A stretch of DNA of 64,000 bases from an uncultured Alphaproteobacteria bacterium (GCA_934230415.1 CAKQEW010000001.1:93684-157683); one strand, 5' to 3'; positions 40,601 through 50,503 are shown, numbered from the stretch's first letter. Numbers and translations: made by a program. The notes: generated by a model from the sequence alone, not told the origin.

Positions 40601-41446
40601 ATGACCAAACGATTATTTTTATTTGCCGGATATGATGCCAATGGAATTATTGACGATGCATTAATTCATTATGTACGCAGCATGTCAGAATATGGTGATG
40701 TCATCCTGTGTATGGATTGCGATTGTCCAAAATCAGAATTAAAACGCGCGGCGCCATATGTGTTGTACGCAATGGCAATGCGACATGGCGAATATGATTT
40801 TGGTTCATATAAACGCGCGTACATGTATGCACGTGATGCCGGCATCCTGAAAAGTTACGATTTTGTATATATGATAAATGATTCTGTGTACGGCCCGTTG
40901 ATGGACGTTGGCCCCACATTGACCCGGATGGAAAATCTGAATACCGATGCATTTGGTATCGCATATAACCCCAGCCACAGTGGCCCACATATTCAATCCT
41001 GGTTTATCGGTATGCGTAAATCTGTGTTCATGTCACCATGGTACGATGAATTTATGTGCAGCGTCACGCATCAATCGGACAAGGGTTTAATAACATACAT
41101 GTATGAACAGGGCTTCACGCGATTGCTGAACGCACATAATGCATCGTGGGGGTACCTGTATCTCACCCGCGGGCGCAGTGTGTATAACAACGTTGCCGCC
41201 CTGTTCCGACGCGGTATGCCGTTTATGAAGAAATGCGCATTTCCACGGTACTTTGGTGGATTGGGTAATCGCATATTGTATATCCTGGACCACATATCAC
41301 CGGATGTGCGCCGCGCCATTATGGACGCGGCATGCCGTACATATGGCGCGGACGTGGTTGCACATACACTGAGCCGGAATCCAATTCGTATAACATACCG
41401 CCGCATAAAACACGTGCTGCGCAAGATATTAATAGAGGGAATATGA
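40601..41446 (+). CDS. Rhamnan-synthesis-F-like (RgpF-type) glycan protein
   Basis: 281 residues. The core GEYDFGSYKRAYMYARDAGILKSYDFVYMINDSVYGPL is the RgpF/rhamnan synthesis family pattern (R-x-x-YDFGSYK...ND-S-x-GP), followed by SHSGPHIQSWFIGMRKSVF. Such proteins are associated with O-antigen/cell-surface polysaccharide transferases. The acceptor and donor cannot be deduced. First gene of the 40.6-45.4 kb surface-glycan cluster; overlaps the next gene by 4 nt (ATGA). Confidence 0.75.
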   Translation: MTKRLFLFAGYDANGIIDDALIHYVRSMSEYGDVILCMDCDCPKSELKRAAPYVLYAMAMRHGEYDFGSYKRAYMYARDAGILKSYDFVYMINDSVYGPLMDVGPTLTRMENLNTDAFGIAYNPSHSGPHIQSWFIGMRKSVFMSPWYDEFMCSVTHQSDKGLITYMYEQGFTRLLNAHNASWGYLYLTRGRSVYNNVAALFRRGMPFMKKCAFPRYFGGLGNRILYILDHISPDVRRAIMDAACRTYGADVVAHTLSRNPIRITYRRIKHVLRKILIEGI

Positions 41447-42285
41447 AAAACCAAAACACACCTGTGCGTATTGCAGCCATAACCATGGCACGCAATGATG
41501 AATTTTTCCTGAACCGCTGGATTAAATATTACGGCGGACAAATCGGGTCTGAAAATTTGTACATATACCTGGACGGATTGGATCAAAAAATCCCATCGGG
41601 TCACGCAAATGCAAACATTAAAAAATTGCCCCACCGTGACGAAGAACGCCAGCGCGGTGACAAGACACGCATATTGCTGTTATCTGATTTGGCCAAAAAA
41701 TTATTCGCCGATGGGTATGATATTGTTATCGGTTGCGATTGCGATGAATTCTTGGTGGTGGACCCAGACCTGGAAACAACACTGCCACAATATTTGGCAA
41801 CAATTAAAAATCGCACAACGGTATCTGGATTGGGTCTGGATGTCGGTATGGATTTGGAATCTGAAACCGCACTGGATATGAACGCGCCATTTTTGACCCA
41901 GCGCAAATATGCGGTTCTGTCCACGCGTTACACTAAACCGGTCGTTTTGTTCCGCCCACGCACCTGGGGCAGTGGTTTTCACAGTGTCAAGGGCACAAAT
42001 TTCCACATTGATAAAAATCTGTACCTGTTACATTTTGGTGGCGTTGATTTGGATATGATAAAAAATAAAATTGGCGACCGCACCGCGTCGTGGGGTGCGC
42101 ACCTGAAAAAGCGCGCACGCACGATTGACATCATCACACACGCAAAAAATAAAAATCACAGTACGCGCGCCGCACGCATATTGCAAACATTCTTGCGCCC
42201 AATTTATGATTTGAACAAGCCCGCGATGTTGGGCATGAAATGGGTCGCAACCATCCCCACACGTTTTGTAAAAACAGGAATATAA
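41443..42285 (+). CDS. Glycosyltransferase family 2-like protein
   Basis: 280 residues from ATG 41443 (AGAGGGA upstream). RIAAITMARNDEFFLNRWIKYYGGQIGSENLYIYLDGLDQ starts the Glyco_tranf_2_4-type domain, and the DCDEFLVVDPD segment carries the D-x-D metal-binding signature. The middle region (GFHSVKGTNFHIDKNLYLLHFGGVDLDMI) resembles capsule/LPS core transferases of this family. No TM. Coupled to the upstream RgpF-like gene. Confidence 0.78.
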   Translation: MKNQNTPVRIAAITMARNDEFFLNRWIKYYGGQIGSENLYIYLDGLDQKIPSGHANANIKKLPHRDEERQRGDKTRILLLSDLAKKLFADGYDIVIGCDCDEFLVVDPDLETTLPQYLATIKNRTTVSGLGLDVGMDLESETALDMNAPFLTQRKYAVLSTRYTKPVVLFRPRTWGSGFHSVKGTNFHIDKNLYLLHFGGVDLDMIKNKIGDRTASWGAHLKKRARTIDIITHAKNKNHSTRAARILQTFLRPIYDLNKPAMLGMKWVATIPTRFVKTGI

Positions 42286-42312
42286 CACAAACGTGGCATT
42301 GCCACGTTTGTG
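42286..42312. repeat. 12-bp perfect inverted repeat after the glycosyltransferase gene
   Basis: CACAAACGTGGC-ATT-GCCACGTTTGTG, immediately after a stop codon but with no T-run; probably a transcription or mRNA 3'-end structure between converging glycan genes. The rest of the gap to 42423 shows nothing recognisable. Confidence 0.6.
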
Positions 42313-42423
42313 CCAGAGAGCAATGTTTGTGCGTCATCTGGCGCATTTGTTTTTTTAGCCCCCACTAACAGAACCACACGCCAACCAAACCAGGTAACTT
42401 TATGTTTTTACAGGTCGGAAACA

Positions 42424-43449
42424 TTACTTTCCATGTTGTATAAACGCATAAATTCGTTTTTGGTATTTTGCGGCGCGATGGTTTGGCGGGTTATCAAACG
42501 CACCGGTTGACGCAACGCGCTGCAATTCATGACGCGCCGTGGCAATATCATTTGCATCTGTTAATCCACGACAACTGCGCATAGCAATAATTATAAATGG
42601 CCACATAAATTCACGCGATATGTACCTTTGTTCTGATGCGCCCACACCTGCACATAAATCCTGTGTTGCAATCAATCCACGGCACGCCGATTTAATCAGG
42701 CGCAATGCTTTTATACTATTCAGACTGGATGCTGCATTCGGCATATAAAAATACAATGGCAATTTTGTAATAACAGTTCGCGGATGCCGCATCAATACCG
42801 CAACCCACCATGGGAAATCTTCCAGTAAAATTCCGTTAATAAATGGGATATCTGCAATCAAACTGCGACGATATAAATTCTTCCATACCTGGCAATGTTT
42901 AATCAGCCACGGGCGCCGAAAATTAAACCCAACATGATTACGTTCGGTTGTATATTTATATACATCATTTGTTATGCGCTTTTTCACATGCGCCGCATCA
43001 TACATCCGCACGTTTTCATGTGGCACATTTGACACATCAATACCGCGCCCCATCATACGACGCAACCGTTTAAAAAATGCAACATCATACCGAAATGACA
43101 CCATATCCGCATCATGCAATTCGGCCAGATAATGCGTAATTTCCATTGTCTGGGGATGAATAAAATCATCACTGTCCAGATACAGTATATAATCACCACG
43201 CGCCGCTGCCATACCAACATTGCGTGCATCTGATTGACCACCGTTTTCCTTGTTCACTATCTTGAACCGCGCGTCACGCGATGCGTATTCTGACAAAATG
43301 GCGGCACATCCATCCGGACTGCCGTCATTTACACATATCGCCTCCCAATCACTGAATGTCTGGTTTAATACACTGTCCAGACATCTGCGCAAATACTTCT
43401 CTACATTATATACTGGTATTATCACAGAAATGACGGGTTTATTTTGCAT
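42424..43449 (-). CDS. GT2 family glycosyltransferase (tandem copy 1)
   Basis: 341 residues from ATG 43449. GT-A fold: ISVIIPVYNVEKYLRRCLDSVLNQT, ICVNDGSPDG, ENGGQSDARNVGMAAARGDYILYLDSDDFI with the DSDD metal site. The C-terminal ~180 residues are acceptor-specific (KHCQVWKNLYRRSLI, EDFPWW). It overlaps the stop region of the next gene by 11 nt. The N-terminal half is nearly identical to the neighbouring GT2, including a 137-bp stretch (43295-43431) repeated exactly at 44328-44464; the C-terminal halves have diverged. Confidence 0.88.
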   Translation of the reverse strand: MQNKPVISVIIPVYNVEKYLRRCLDSVLNQTFSDWEAICVNDGSPDGCAAILSEYASRDARFKIVNKENGGQSDARNVGMAAARGDYILYLDSDDFIHPQTMEITHYLAELHDADMVSFRYDVAFFKRLRRMMGRGIDVSNVPHENVRMYDAAHVKKRITNDVYKYTTERNHVGFNFRRPWLIKHCQVWKNLYRRSLIADIPFINGILLEDFPWWVAVLMRHPRTVITKLPLYFYMPNAASSLNSIKALRLIKSACRGLIATQDLCAGVGASEQRYISREFMWPFIIIAMRSCRGLTDANDIATARHELQRVASTGAFDNPPNHRAAKYQKRIYAFIQHGK

Positions 43450-44473
43450 TGCACACCCCACATTTGATGAATTTGCATATTCCATGTTTAATGTCACGCG
43501 CCCACGCGTACGGTGGGTTATCCAATGCACCACTGTGTTTCAATTCAGAAAAGCATTTTTGTGCCAACGCAATATCATCTGCATTATCCAGATATTTTAT
43601 CTTGCGATACGCCCATTTGATAAAATACCAACGGAAACGCCGCGACCACATGTCCATCTGGTACGGGGTTGCACACTCTTTATACAATTCATATGATTGC
43701 TGGATACCGGTACACAGGCTCTGCATAATGCGCAATTGTTTGGCAGACAAAACAATTCCACCAAAATTCGGCACATAGAAATACAGTGGCAATGGTGCAA
43801 TCGTCACGCGTGGATTTTTCAACATAATCGCCGACCACCATGGGAAATCTTCAAACAAAATCCCCTTGATAAACGGTGTGTCTGCAATCAAACTGCGACG
43901 ATATAAATTCTTCCATACCTGGCAATGTTTAATCAGCCATTTGCGCCGCGGGTTAAACGCGTTGTGCGCGCGTTCGGTTGCATATTTATACACATCATCG
44001 GTCACCAACGTTTTTACGCACGCCGGGTTATATCGTTTATGCATACGCCCCGGCACCACAGAATCCGTATTCAATCCCAACACGTGGCGCACCATCAGTT
44101 GCGGGCGATAAATCCGATCATACGTGAATGACACAATATCTGAATTATCGCGCGTTGCCAGATAGTGTGTAATTTCCATCGTCTGTGGGTGAATAAAATC
44201 ATCACTGTCCAGATATAAAACATATTCACCGGTCGCCACGGCCATACCGGCGTTGCGTGCATCAGACAATCCGCCATTCGGTTTATTTACAATTTTGAAT
44301 CGCGCATCACGCGATGCGTATTCAGATAAAATGGCGGCACATCCATCCGGACTGCCGTCATTTACACATATCGCCTCCCAATCACTGAATGTCTGGTTTA
44401 ATACACTGTCCAGACATCTGCGCAAATACTTCTCTACATTATATACTGGTATTATCACAGAAATCGCAGGCAT
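43439..44473 (-). CDS. GT2 family glycosyltransferase (tandem copy 2)
   Basis: 344 residues. Same architecture as its neighbour: VIIPVYNVEKYL, VNDGSPDG, NGGLSDARNAGMAVATGEYVLYLDSDDFI, then KHCQVWKNLYRRSLIADTPFI and EDFPWW. The C-terminal acceptor region differs from copy 1, so the pair probably adds different sugars or uses different acceptors. A second exact 59-bp block is shared (43881-43939 with 42851-42909). Upstream of it lies the capsule-type transferase gene. Confidence 0.88.
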   Translation of the reverse strand: MPAISVIIPVYNVEKYLRRCLDSVLNQTFSDWEAICVNDGSPDGCAAILSEYASRDARFKIVNKPNGGLSDARNAGMAVATGEYVLYLDSDDFIHPQTMEITHYLATRDNSDIVSFTYDRIYRPQLMVRHVLGLNTDSVVPGRMHKRYNPACVKTLVTDDVYKYATERAHNAFNPRRKWLIKHCQVWKNLYRRSLIADTPFIKGILFEDFPWWSAIMLKNPRVTIAPLPLYFYVPNFGGIVLSAKQLRIMQSLCTGIQQSYELYKECATPYQMDMWSRRFRWYFIKWAYRKIKYLDNADDIALAQKCFSELKHSGALDNPPYAWARDIKHGICKFIKCGVCNAK

Positions 44474-44491
44474 AAAGTTCCCCCCATCACT

Positions 44492-45415
44492 TTATTTTTT
44501 ACGTTTTGTTTTGTACATATGGTTTATCATTTCGTCCGCAACACTGCCCGGGATGGGATTTTTTGCCCATGGGGTTCTGTACGCGGTTTTCTGAAAGAAT
44601 GCCCCAGATGTATATTCATCAAACAACTTCTTTGTGTACGGTTCGTTCGCAATTGCCCACCACACCGCATGTGTTGGATCCTGGTCAATATGCGGCATTG
44701 CGTCAAAATATTTCTTGGCAATCGGGTCATGCTGAACCAATGCCTTGAACATCAATTGGTGCATAAAGTAATCAAATTCGCGCGGTTCATTGAACCAGAA
44801 ATTAAACATCGTCTGGCGCCACGCCGCCAACAGATATGACCCACGACGTGCACGAATAAAGCAATTTTGCATAAAGCTGTACGGACTGCCCACGTTGCCG
44901 GCCAGATAAACAAAGAAATCCTGGTCAATTATATTCTGGGGAATTGGCGCGGTAACAAACGCGGTTGAATCCAACCAAATACCGCCGTGTTCATACAATA
45001 ATTCCACACGGCAAATGTCTGCAAAGTGCGCATGCGTTATTTGTCCCGCGTTACGCTTTGCCACAATTTCCGGTGGCAACGTAATGTAATCCCAAATTGT
45101 TTTTTCATCCAGAACAACCAGTTCCTGTTTGCAATTTGCACGAATACTGCGAAAACATGCCTTGACCAAATCTGGGGCATTCTCTTCGCCCTGTAACCAC
45201 AGTGTCCAAATCTTTTCATTTTTATCATCATGAATTGGTTTGGTTTCTGGAATTGTTCCCGGCGCCGGCACATAACGCGCCATATATCGTGGAATCGCGG
45301 ACGCCGCAACATTACAACGATGTTGCCGACGCGCGTCACGCGACCGCCACAGTGGGTTTAATATATGCGCACGCAATACAATATCCGTCAACGCAATTGT
45401 TCTGGACAGTTTCAT
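44492..45415 (-). CDS. Capsular polysaccharide synthesis/GT32-like glycosyltransferase
   Basis: 307 residues. KIWTLWLQGEENAPDLVKACFRSIRANC, then HFADICRVELLYEHGGIWLDSTAFV: the HxAD..R...LY..GG.WLD.D/S pattern of Caps_synth (PF05704)/GT32 nucleotide-sugar transferases, with D-S where D-x-D is more usual. Later SYLLAAWRQTMFNFWF and DPTHAVWWA. Likely modifies a surface glycan; specificity unknown. First gene of the minus-strand glycan unit; 104 bp from recA, in which nothing else is seen. Confidence 0.78.
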   Translation of the reverse strand: MKLSRTIALTDIVLRAHILNPLWRSRDARRQHRCNVAASAIPRYMARYVPAPGTIPETKPIHDDKNEKIWTLWLQGEENAPDLVKACFRSIRANCKQELVVLDEKTIWDYITLPPEIVAKRNAGQITHAHFADICRVELLYEHGGIWLDSTAFVTAPIPQNIIDQDFFVYLAGNVGSPYSFMQNCFIRARRGSYLLAAWRQTMFNFWFNEPREFDYFMHQLMFKALVQHDPIAKKYFDAMPHIDQDPTHAVWWAIANEPYTKKLFDEYTSGAFFQKTAYRTPWAKNPIPGSVADEMINHMYKTKRKK

Positions 45416-45519
45416 TTCTTTTCCTTTGTTTGGGTTATTTTAACGTTATATTATTCTTCAATATCACGCATATTTATTCCCTTTGTTATGCATCCGAACC
45501 CATACACGGTCCCCCTTTT

Positions 45520-46602
45520 TTATTCGTCCGTTGGCATCACATCATCGTCCGCATCATCATCTGCTGGGCCGGTGGTCATTTCTTCGGCAATACCAGACGC
45601 ACGCGCCATAATTTTATCTAACAATTCTTTCTGCACGTCTTCGTGATCTTTCAGCCACTGGCGCGCGTTTGCCTCGCCCTGGCCCATGCGTTCGTTATTA
45701 TACGAATAGAAACTGCCTGCCTTTTCAATCAGGTCATATTTCACACCCATATCCAAGATTTCGCTGATACGGGAAATGCCCTCGCCATACATGATTTTGA
45801 AATCAACTGTGCGGAATGGTGGGGCAACCTTGTTCTTTACAACCTTGACCCGGGTTTCGTTACCGATAACGTTTTCTTTGTCCTTTATCTGGCCAGTGCG
45901 ACGAATATCCAAACGCACAGACGCATAGAACTTTAATGCGTTACCGCCCGATGTGGTTTCCGGATTACCGAACATAACACCAATCTTCATACGAATCTGG
46001 TTAATGAAAATCAACAAAGTATTGCTGCGCGATACCGAACCCGCCAGTTTTTTCAAACTCTGTGACATCAAACGCGCGGTTGTACCAACAAATGAATCAC
46101 CAATGTTTCCCTCTAATTCTGCCTTGGGCACCAGGGCCGCAACCGAATCAATCACAACGACATCAACCGCACCCGATTTAATCAGAGTATCCGCGATTTC
46201 CAATGCCTGTTCACCAGAATCCGGCTGGGATATAATCAGGTTTGCAACATCAACACCCAACTTTTTCGCATACGATGGATCCAGCGCATTTTCCGCATCA
46301 ATATATGCACATGTGCCGCCTTTCTTTTGCGCCTCGGCCACGGCATGCAACGCCAATGTTGTTTTACCAGAACTTTCCGGCCCATATATTTCAACAATAC
46401 GGCCGCGTGGATAACCACCAATTCCCAGCGCAATATCCAACCCCAATGAACCAGACGAAATCGCCTCTATATTCTGTTGGGAACCATCGCCCATTTTCAT
46501 GATGGCTTCTTTACCAAACTGTTTCTGAATTTGCGCCAATGCCGATTCCAATGCCGGATTTTTTGCCGGTGCGGTGGCGCCTGCTGCTTCTTTCTTTGCC
46601 AT
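45520..46602 (-). CDS. recA: Recombinase RecA
   Basis: 360 residues from ATG 46602 (GGGGAAA upstream). Walker [13 protein letters not shown], Walker [19 protein letters not shown], loop L1 around [14 protein letters not shown] and L2 [25 protein letters not shown], all highly conserved. The C-terminus is an acidic tail ([15 protein letters not shown]), the usual autoregulatory feature. No recX is adjacent. No SOS box could be recognised with confidence. Confidence 0.97.
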   Translation of the reverse strand: MAKKEAAGATAPAKNPALESALAQIQKQFGKEAIMKMGDGSQQNIEAISSGSLGLDIALGIGGYPRGRIVEIYGPESSGKTTLALHAVAEAQKKGGTCAYIDAENALDPSYAKKLGVDVANLIISQPDSGEQALEIADTLIKSGAVDVVVIDSVAALVPKAELEGNIGDSFVGTTARLMSQSLKKLAGSVSRSNTLLIFINQIRMKIGVMFGNPETTSGGNALKFYASVRLDIRRTGQIKDKENVIGNETRVKVVKNKVAPPFRTVDFKIMYGEGISRISEILDMGVKYDLIEKAGSFYSYNNERMGQGEANARQWLKDHEDVQKELLDKIMARASGIAEEMTTGPADDDADDDVMPTDE

Positions 46603-46691
46603 AAAATTTTCCCCTTTTTCTGATACAGAAATCATACACGGAATTAATCCCATACGCAACGAAAATTATATGGCGCAAAACGTGACAAAGA

Positions 46692-47876
46692 CTATTTTTT
46701 GACAACCAATACCAGGGCCGAAATCGCACCAATTACCGCGGTTACAACCCATACCGCCGACGTTCCACCGAACAGCGTAATGCATGCCGCCCCCAGTATT
46801 GGCGCAACAACATTTGGTAAATTCACACTGGTACGAAACACGCCGTAAAAACGTGTTTGTTCTGACCTTTTGGTATTGTCAAAAAACAACAAATCATGTA
46901 CCGATTCCATTAATGCCCCCGACACCTGCCATGCGATAAATATCGCCAATAATGGATACCCGGTCGTGAACGTTGCAAATACAGAAAATGCTGCAAACGA
47001 AACAAATCCAGATAACAACCAAATTGTTTTACCGAACCGCCGCACCAGGTGCGCCATGGCCTCGGACAAAATCAGATATGGCACAATTCCCAAAGTCAAA
47101 ACCCACCCTAACGCATCATTCGTAAAACCATTTTCAATAACGACAATTGGCACATACAGATAACGCATCGCGCGCAATGAATAATACCCAAAATTAACAA
47201 CGTATGCCCGCGTCATGCCCTGCTTTCTAAAGAACGCAATTGTGTTACGCCACAGCGCGCGTGCCGTGCGGCGCGGACTGACTGGTTTTATCTGTTTATC
47301 CTGTTGCACAATACGAAAATATTTAAACGTTGCCCATCCGGCCAAATAAATCACCGCCGATGCAAAGAACGCCGCGCGATGCCCCGCCGCGTCTGCGATT
47401 GCAACCGCAATCATCGGCGCAAAAAATGCACCAATGTTTAACCACAGGTGATATCGCGAATTCAACCGCGCCATACCAATCCCACGCGAAAAATCCGACA
47501 TAAACAATGGGATTAACATCGTGGTTAATGTAATCGCAATTCCGGTGGTATAGTCTAAAATAATAAATGTACTGGGGCGGATTGAAAAACTCATCATCGC
47601 ATAGCACACCGCCAGCATCAGCATTGCGAAATAAAATACACGTACCTTGGAAAACAGGCGGAATAATTCATTCGCAAATAATCCGACAACCATACAAAAC
47701 GCCGCATACAGTGCAACATACAACCCAACAATCGCAGACGAACGGAATATTTCCAGTATGACCAATGAATACACGGCATTGTAAATACCATCGGCAAACC
47801 CAGTAAACAACCCCAGGTTTGCGAACGAAAACCCACTAACAGAATTTCTGACTGATAAATATTTATCCTTGGCCAT
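46692..47876 (-). CDS. MFS transporter
   Basis: 394 residues with 12 predicted TM segments in two six-helix halves separated by a basic cytoplasmic loop (~RIVQQDKQIKPVSPRRTARALW). The N-terminal half has FADGIYNAVYSLVILEIF and a charged loop after TM2 (FRLFSKVRVF). The substrate cannot be inferred; drug or metabolite efflux permeases look alike. Stands alone between recA and the DUF721 gene. Confidence 0.82.
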   Translation of the reverse strand: MAKDKYLSVRNSVSGFSFANLGLFTGFADGIYNAVYSLVILEIFRSSAIVGLYVALYAAFCMVVGLFANELFRLFSKVRVFYFAMLMLAVCYAMMSFSIRPSTFIILDYTTGIAITLTTMLIPLFMSDFSRGIGMARLNSRYHLWLNIGAFFAPMIAVAIADAAGHRAAFFASAVIYLAGWATFKYFRIVQQDKQIKPVSPRRTARALWRNTIAFFRKQGMTRAYVVNFGYYSLRAMRYLYVPIVVIENGFTNDALGWVLTLGIVPYLILSEAMAHLVRRFGKTIWLLSGFVSFAAFSVFATFTTGYPLLAIFIAWQVSGALMESVHDLLFFDNTKRSEQTRFYGVFRTSVNLPNVVAPILGAACITLFGGTSAVWVVTAVIGAISALVLVVKK

Positions 47877-47925
47877 GGTTGACAGATTTTATCATAAAAA
47901 CACAAAATTTCAAAATACGACGGAC

Positions 47926-48255
47926 TTATTTTCTGAAACTGATTTTGCCAATGGCATCACGCCCGAAATAGTCATTCAGTTTTTTGGTTATGTCGCCCGT
48001 TTGATATGATAACTGTAATGCAAATGCCGGGCTGACCGGGCGAATTGCGATATTGTATCGCCCATCACGCATTTTCTTTATCGCGGCAATTTGCGCAATC
48101 TGGGAAATTTCAGGCCCCATTATTTCGCCCCAACGCGCCACCAAATCCGCATCAGACGCGCGCACACCAAAATGCCGCAAGAGGCCCCCTAACGCCCCGG
48201 CGATTGTTTGTGGACGGCGCACACGTTGTGCAAATTTATCTGGTTGGTTTGACAT
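47926..48255 (-). CDS. DUF721 (DciA-like) protein
   Basis: 109 residues. PQTIAGALGGLLRHFGVRASDADLVARWGEIMGPEIS is the DUF721 N-terminal pattern, followed by GRYNIAIRPVSPAFALQLSYQ and LNDYFGRDAI of the KH-like domain. DUF721 includes DciA, the replicative-helicase loader of most bacteria; this is probably its role here, but sequence alone cannot prove it. Overlaps mltA by 20 nt, implying translational coupling. Confidence 0.8.
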   Translation of the reverse strand: MSNQPDKFAQRVRRPQTIAGALGGLLRHFGVRASDADLVARWGEIMGPEISQIAQIAAIKKMRDGRYNIAIRPVSPAFALQLSYQTGDITKKLNDYFGRDAIGKISFRK

Positions 48256-49339
48256 ATGTATATTCTTTTGGCATCAAGATAAACATTTCACCCTGGGCAT
48301 GTTGACCATGTGCATACTTATACGCTTCGTCCCCCTTGCCAAAGAATATATCTGCACGAATCCAACCGCGAATTGCACTGCCTGTATCCTGGGCAATCAT
48401 CAGACGGCGGAAACGACGCCCATCCGACAGGTTTGTACTGATATAAACCGGCATTCCCAATGTATAAATACTGTCGTCCATTGCAACAGAACGAATCTTG
48501 GACAATGGTGTCCCCAGTTTTCCAATCACATCTGGTGGTGTTGATTCATAGAAATACACATAACGTGGATTTTTATAAATCACATCGCGCGCCAGTGCCG
48601 GGTGCGCCTTTAAATATGTCCAGACCGCATCCGCAGAATATCCACCATCTGGACGAATTCCACGACTGCGCAATTCTTCGCCGATGGATTTAAATGGCAT
48701 ATCATTGACCGCGGCAAAATTCAATTTCACCATTGTTCCATCATCCAATTGCAACATACCACTGCCCTGGATCTGGATATTTTGAACATCAACGATATTT
48801 GCCCAATACAACACGCGCCCTATTTTCTTGTTCACAATGTCTTTTTTTGCAACGCCCTTGTACGCGCGCCCATCGGTTGGCACACCCATCAACGGTTCGT
48901 TACATGTGGCGGTCTGGGTGCGGCATCCGGGGATTATCGGCGAATAATATCCGGTGTATGTCCCACGATCGGTACCATTGTCATTATATACCTTGTACGG
49001 TTGGAAATTAGATTCAAACCACGCACGCACGGTCGCGGTATCCGCAGACGCTGACGGCAACATACGACATTTTTCCGCGAACAATTCGCGATCTGGGATT
49101 ACGCGCCCAGTATATTGAATTTTCGCCTTGCACGAATTACGAAACGCCTGTAATGCATAACGTACATCATCATCACGCCACCCCGGCAAATCATCATATG
49201 ACACCCGGCGCAGGTTTGATGGCACCACAGAATTGTCCCCCTGGTGCGATGGTGTGGATAAATCACATGCCGCCAGCGCCACAATCCCGCAAATAACCAT
49301 CGCCCAACGGGCCAAACCACGAATTCTGATTTCCGCCAT
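48236..49339 (-). CDS. mltA: Membrane-bound lytic murein transglycosylase A
   Basis: 367 residues from ATG 49339. A lipoprotein signal peptide with lipobox LAAC, then the MltA domain: GTYTGYYSPII, IQIQGSGMLQLDDG and the C-terminal 3D domain with AQDTGSAIRGWIRADIFFGKGDEA, whose Asp pair is catalytic. Cleaves peptidoglycan glycan strands forming 1,6-anhydroMurNAc. In many Alphaproteobacteria mltA lies near secB and tim44; here secB is divergent just upstream (113 bp). Confidence 0.93.
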   Translation of the reverse strand: MAEIRIRGLARWAMVICGIVALAACDLSTPSHQGDNSVVPSNLRRVSYDDLPGWRDDDVRYALQAFRNSCKAKIQYTGRVIPDRELFAEKCRMLPSASADTATVRAWFESNFQPYKVYNDNGTDRGTYTGYYSPIIPGCRTQTATCNEPLMGVPTDGRAYKGVAKKDIVNKKIGRVLYWANIVDVQNIQIQGSGMLQLDDGTMVKLNFAAVNDMPFKSIGEELRSRGIRPDGGYSADAVWTYLKAHPALARDVIYKNPRYVYFYESTPPDVIGKLGTPLSKIRSVAMDDSIYTLGMPVYISTNLSDGRRFRRLMIAQDTGSAIRGWIRADIFFGKGDEAYKYAHGQHAQGEMFILMPKEYTYVKPTR

Positions 49340-49452
49340 TTTCTTACATTCCCCCACTTGTAAAATAATTTTATGATGCTATATTATCATAAAAGGCGGG
49401 GTCAAGTCCAGATGGGTTTTACCCCCACACCATGAAACAGGAGTAAAACACA

Positions 49453-49899
49453 ATGGCAAATTTTAAAATTATCTCGCAATTCTTGAAAGACATTTCGTTT
49501 GAGAGCCCAAACGTCCCTGAATTATTCTTTAAACAGGACAATGGCCAGGCAAAATTGGAAATTAATATTGATATCCAAATTAAGGGCGCAGAAAACAACC
49601 TGTTCATGGTTGATTTAATTACCAAGGTTCATTCAAAACTGGATGCGGACGACAAATCAATCTTTTTAATTGAATCCACATATTCCGGTCTGGTCCAAAT
49701 GGAAGGCGAACAGGATGACGAAGCGAAAAAGCGCACATTGCTGATTGATGTACCAACACTGTTGTTCCCAGCGGTACGCGCCCTGATTGTCCGCCTGACA
49801 TCTGAATCTGGGTTCCCAACATTTGCGATGCAGCCGGTTGATTTTGCCCAGCTGTATGCCCAGAAACAATCCCAGGGTAATGCGGCAAATGCACAGTAA
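49453..49899 (+). CDS. secB: Export chaperone SecB
   Basis: 148 residues. QFLKDISFESPNVPELF at the start, LEINIDIQIK, VDLITKVHSKL, LLIDVPTLLFPAVRALIVRLTSESGFPTFAMQPVDFAQLY - all diagnostic of the SecB tetramer fold. Delivers unfolded precursors to SecA. Ends at a strong terminator. Confidence 0.96.
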   Translation: MANFKIISQFLKDISFESPNVPELFFKQDNGQAKLEINIDIQIKGAENNLFMVDLITKVHSKLDADDKSIFLIESTYSGLVQMEGEQDDEAKKRTLLIDVPTLLFPAVRALIVRLTSESGFPTFAMQPVDFAQLYAQKQSQGNAANAQ

Positions 49900-49915
49900 T
49901 GAAAAATTTATTTTC

Positions 49916-49943
49916 AAAAAGCGCCCCATCGGGGCGTTTTTTT
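49916..49943 (+). terminator. Terminator after secB
   Basis: AAAAAGCGCCCC-ATC-GGGGCGTTTTTTT, with hairpin at 49922-49936. Confidence 0.88.
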
Positions 49944-49947
49944 ATGA

Positions 49948-49953
49948 TATAAT
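49948..49953 (+). promoter_or_regulatory. -10 box of the ruvC promoter
   Basis: TATAAT 24 bp before the ruvC ATG, just past the secB terminator; the -35 region overlaps the terminator T-run and is weak. Confidence 0.5.
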
Positions 49954-49977
49954 AACTCAATAAATATGGGAACACAT

Positions 49978-50457
49978 ATGACACGAATTTTGGGAATTGA
50001 TCCAGGACTGTTGCATACCGGATGGGCCATTATTGATACCAGTGGCAGCAACCGCAAATACATCGCCAGTGGTGTAATATTGCCACCGACGCATGACACC
50101 ATTCCGGTGCGACTGGCAAACATATTCCGTGGGGTATCTGAATTGGTTGAAACATTTTCCCCAGACGTGTGCAGTATTGAAATAACGTTTGTAAATAAAA
50201 ATCCCCAGACGACATTGGCACTGGGCCACGCGCGCGCGGCGGCAATTGTGGCGGTATCATCACGCGATATTCCAATATATGAATACGAACCAAACAAGAT
50301 TAAAAAGGCCCTGACGTCTGCGGGCCACGCCGACAAAGACCAGGTGTATAAAATGGTGCGCATACTGCTGCCGGCGGCAAACCCGAAAACACCGGACGAA
50401 AGTGACGCAATTGCAATCGCACTGGCGCACGCAAATATGACAAGATTCAATTTCTGA
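49978..50457 (+). CDS. ruvC: Holliday junction resolvase RuvC
   Basis: 159 residues from ATG 49978 (GGGA 7 nt upstream; ATG 49966 is the alternative). RNase H-like fold with catalytic acids in ILGIDPGLLHTGWA, SIEITFVNKNPQT and DESDAIAIALAH. Nicks Holliday junctions symmetrically. ruvA lies 1.1 kb downstream on the same strand, separated by a small membrane gene and the opposing yebC. ruvB is not in the window. Confidence 0.94.
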   Translation: MTRILGIDPGLLHTGWAIIDTSGSNRKYIASGVILPPTHDTIPVRLANIFRGVSELVETFSPDVCSIEITFVNKNPQTTLALGHARAAAIVAVSSRDIPIYEYEPNKIKKALTSAGHADKDQVYKMVRILLPAANPKTPDESDAIAIALAHANMTRFNF

Positions 50458-50479
50458 AATCGCGCACCGTGTGATACAA

Positions 50480-50485
50480 TATAAT
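50480..50485 (+). promoter_or_regulatory. -10 box upstream of the two-TM protein
   Basis: TATAAT in the 46-bp gap after ruvC, 18 bp before the next ATG. No convincing -35. Confidence 0.4.
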
Positions 50486-50503
50486 AAAACCCAGGGGGAA
50501 AAT

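Noticed and set aside
42286..42312. Perfect inverted repeat as a standard intrinsic terminator
   Set aside because: It has no T-run on either side, so it is listed as a repeat rather than a terminator.
49381..49452. Possible leader ORF (MGFTPTP) and GGGGT...ACCCC hairpin before secB
   Set aside because: No cognate-codon logic for secB, only 7 codons, and no terminator-like tract; most likely chance.
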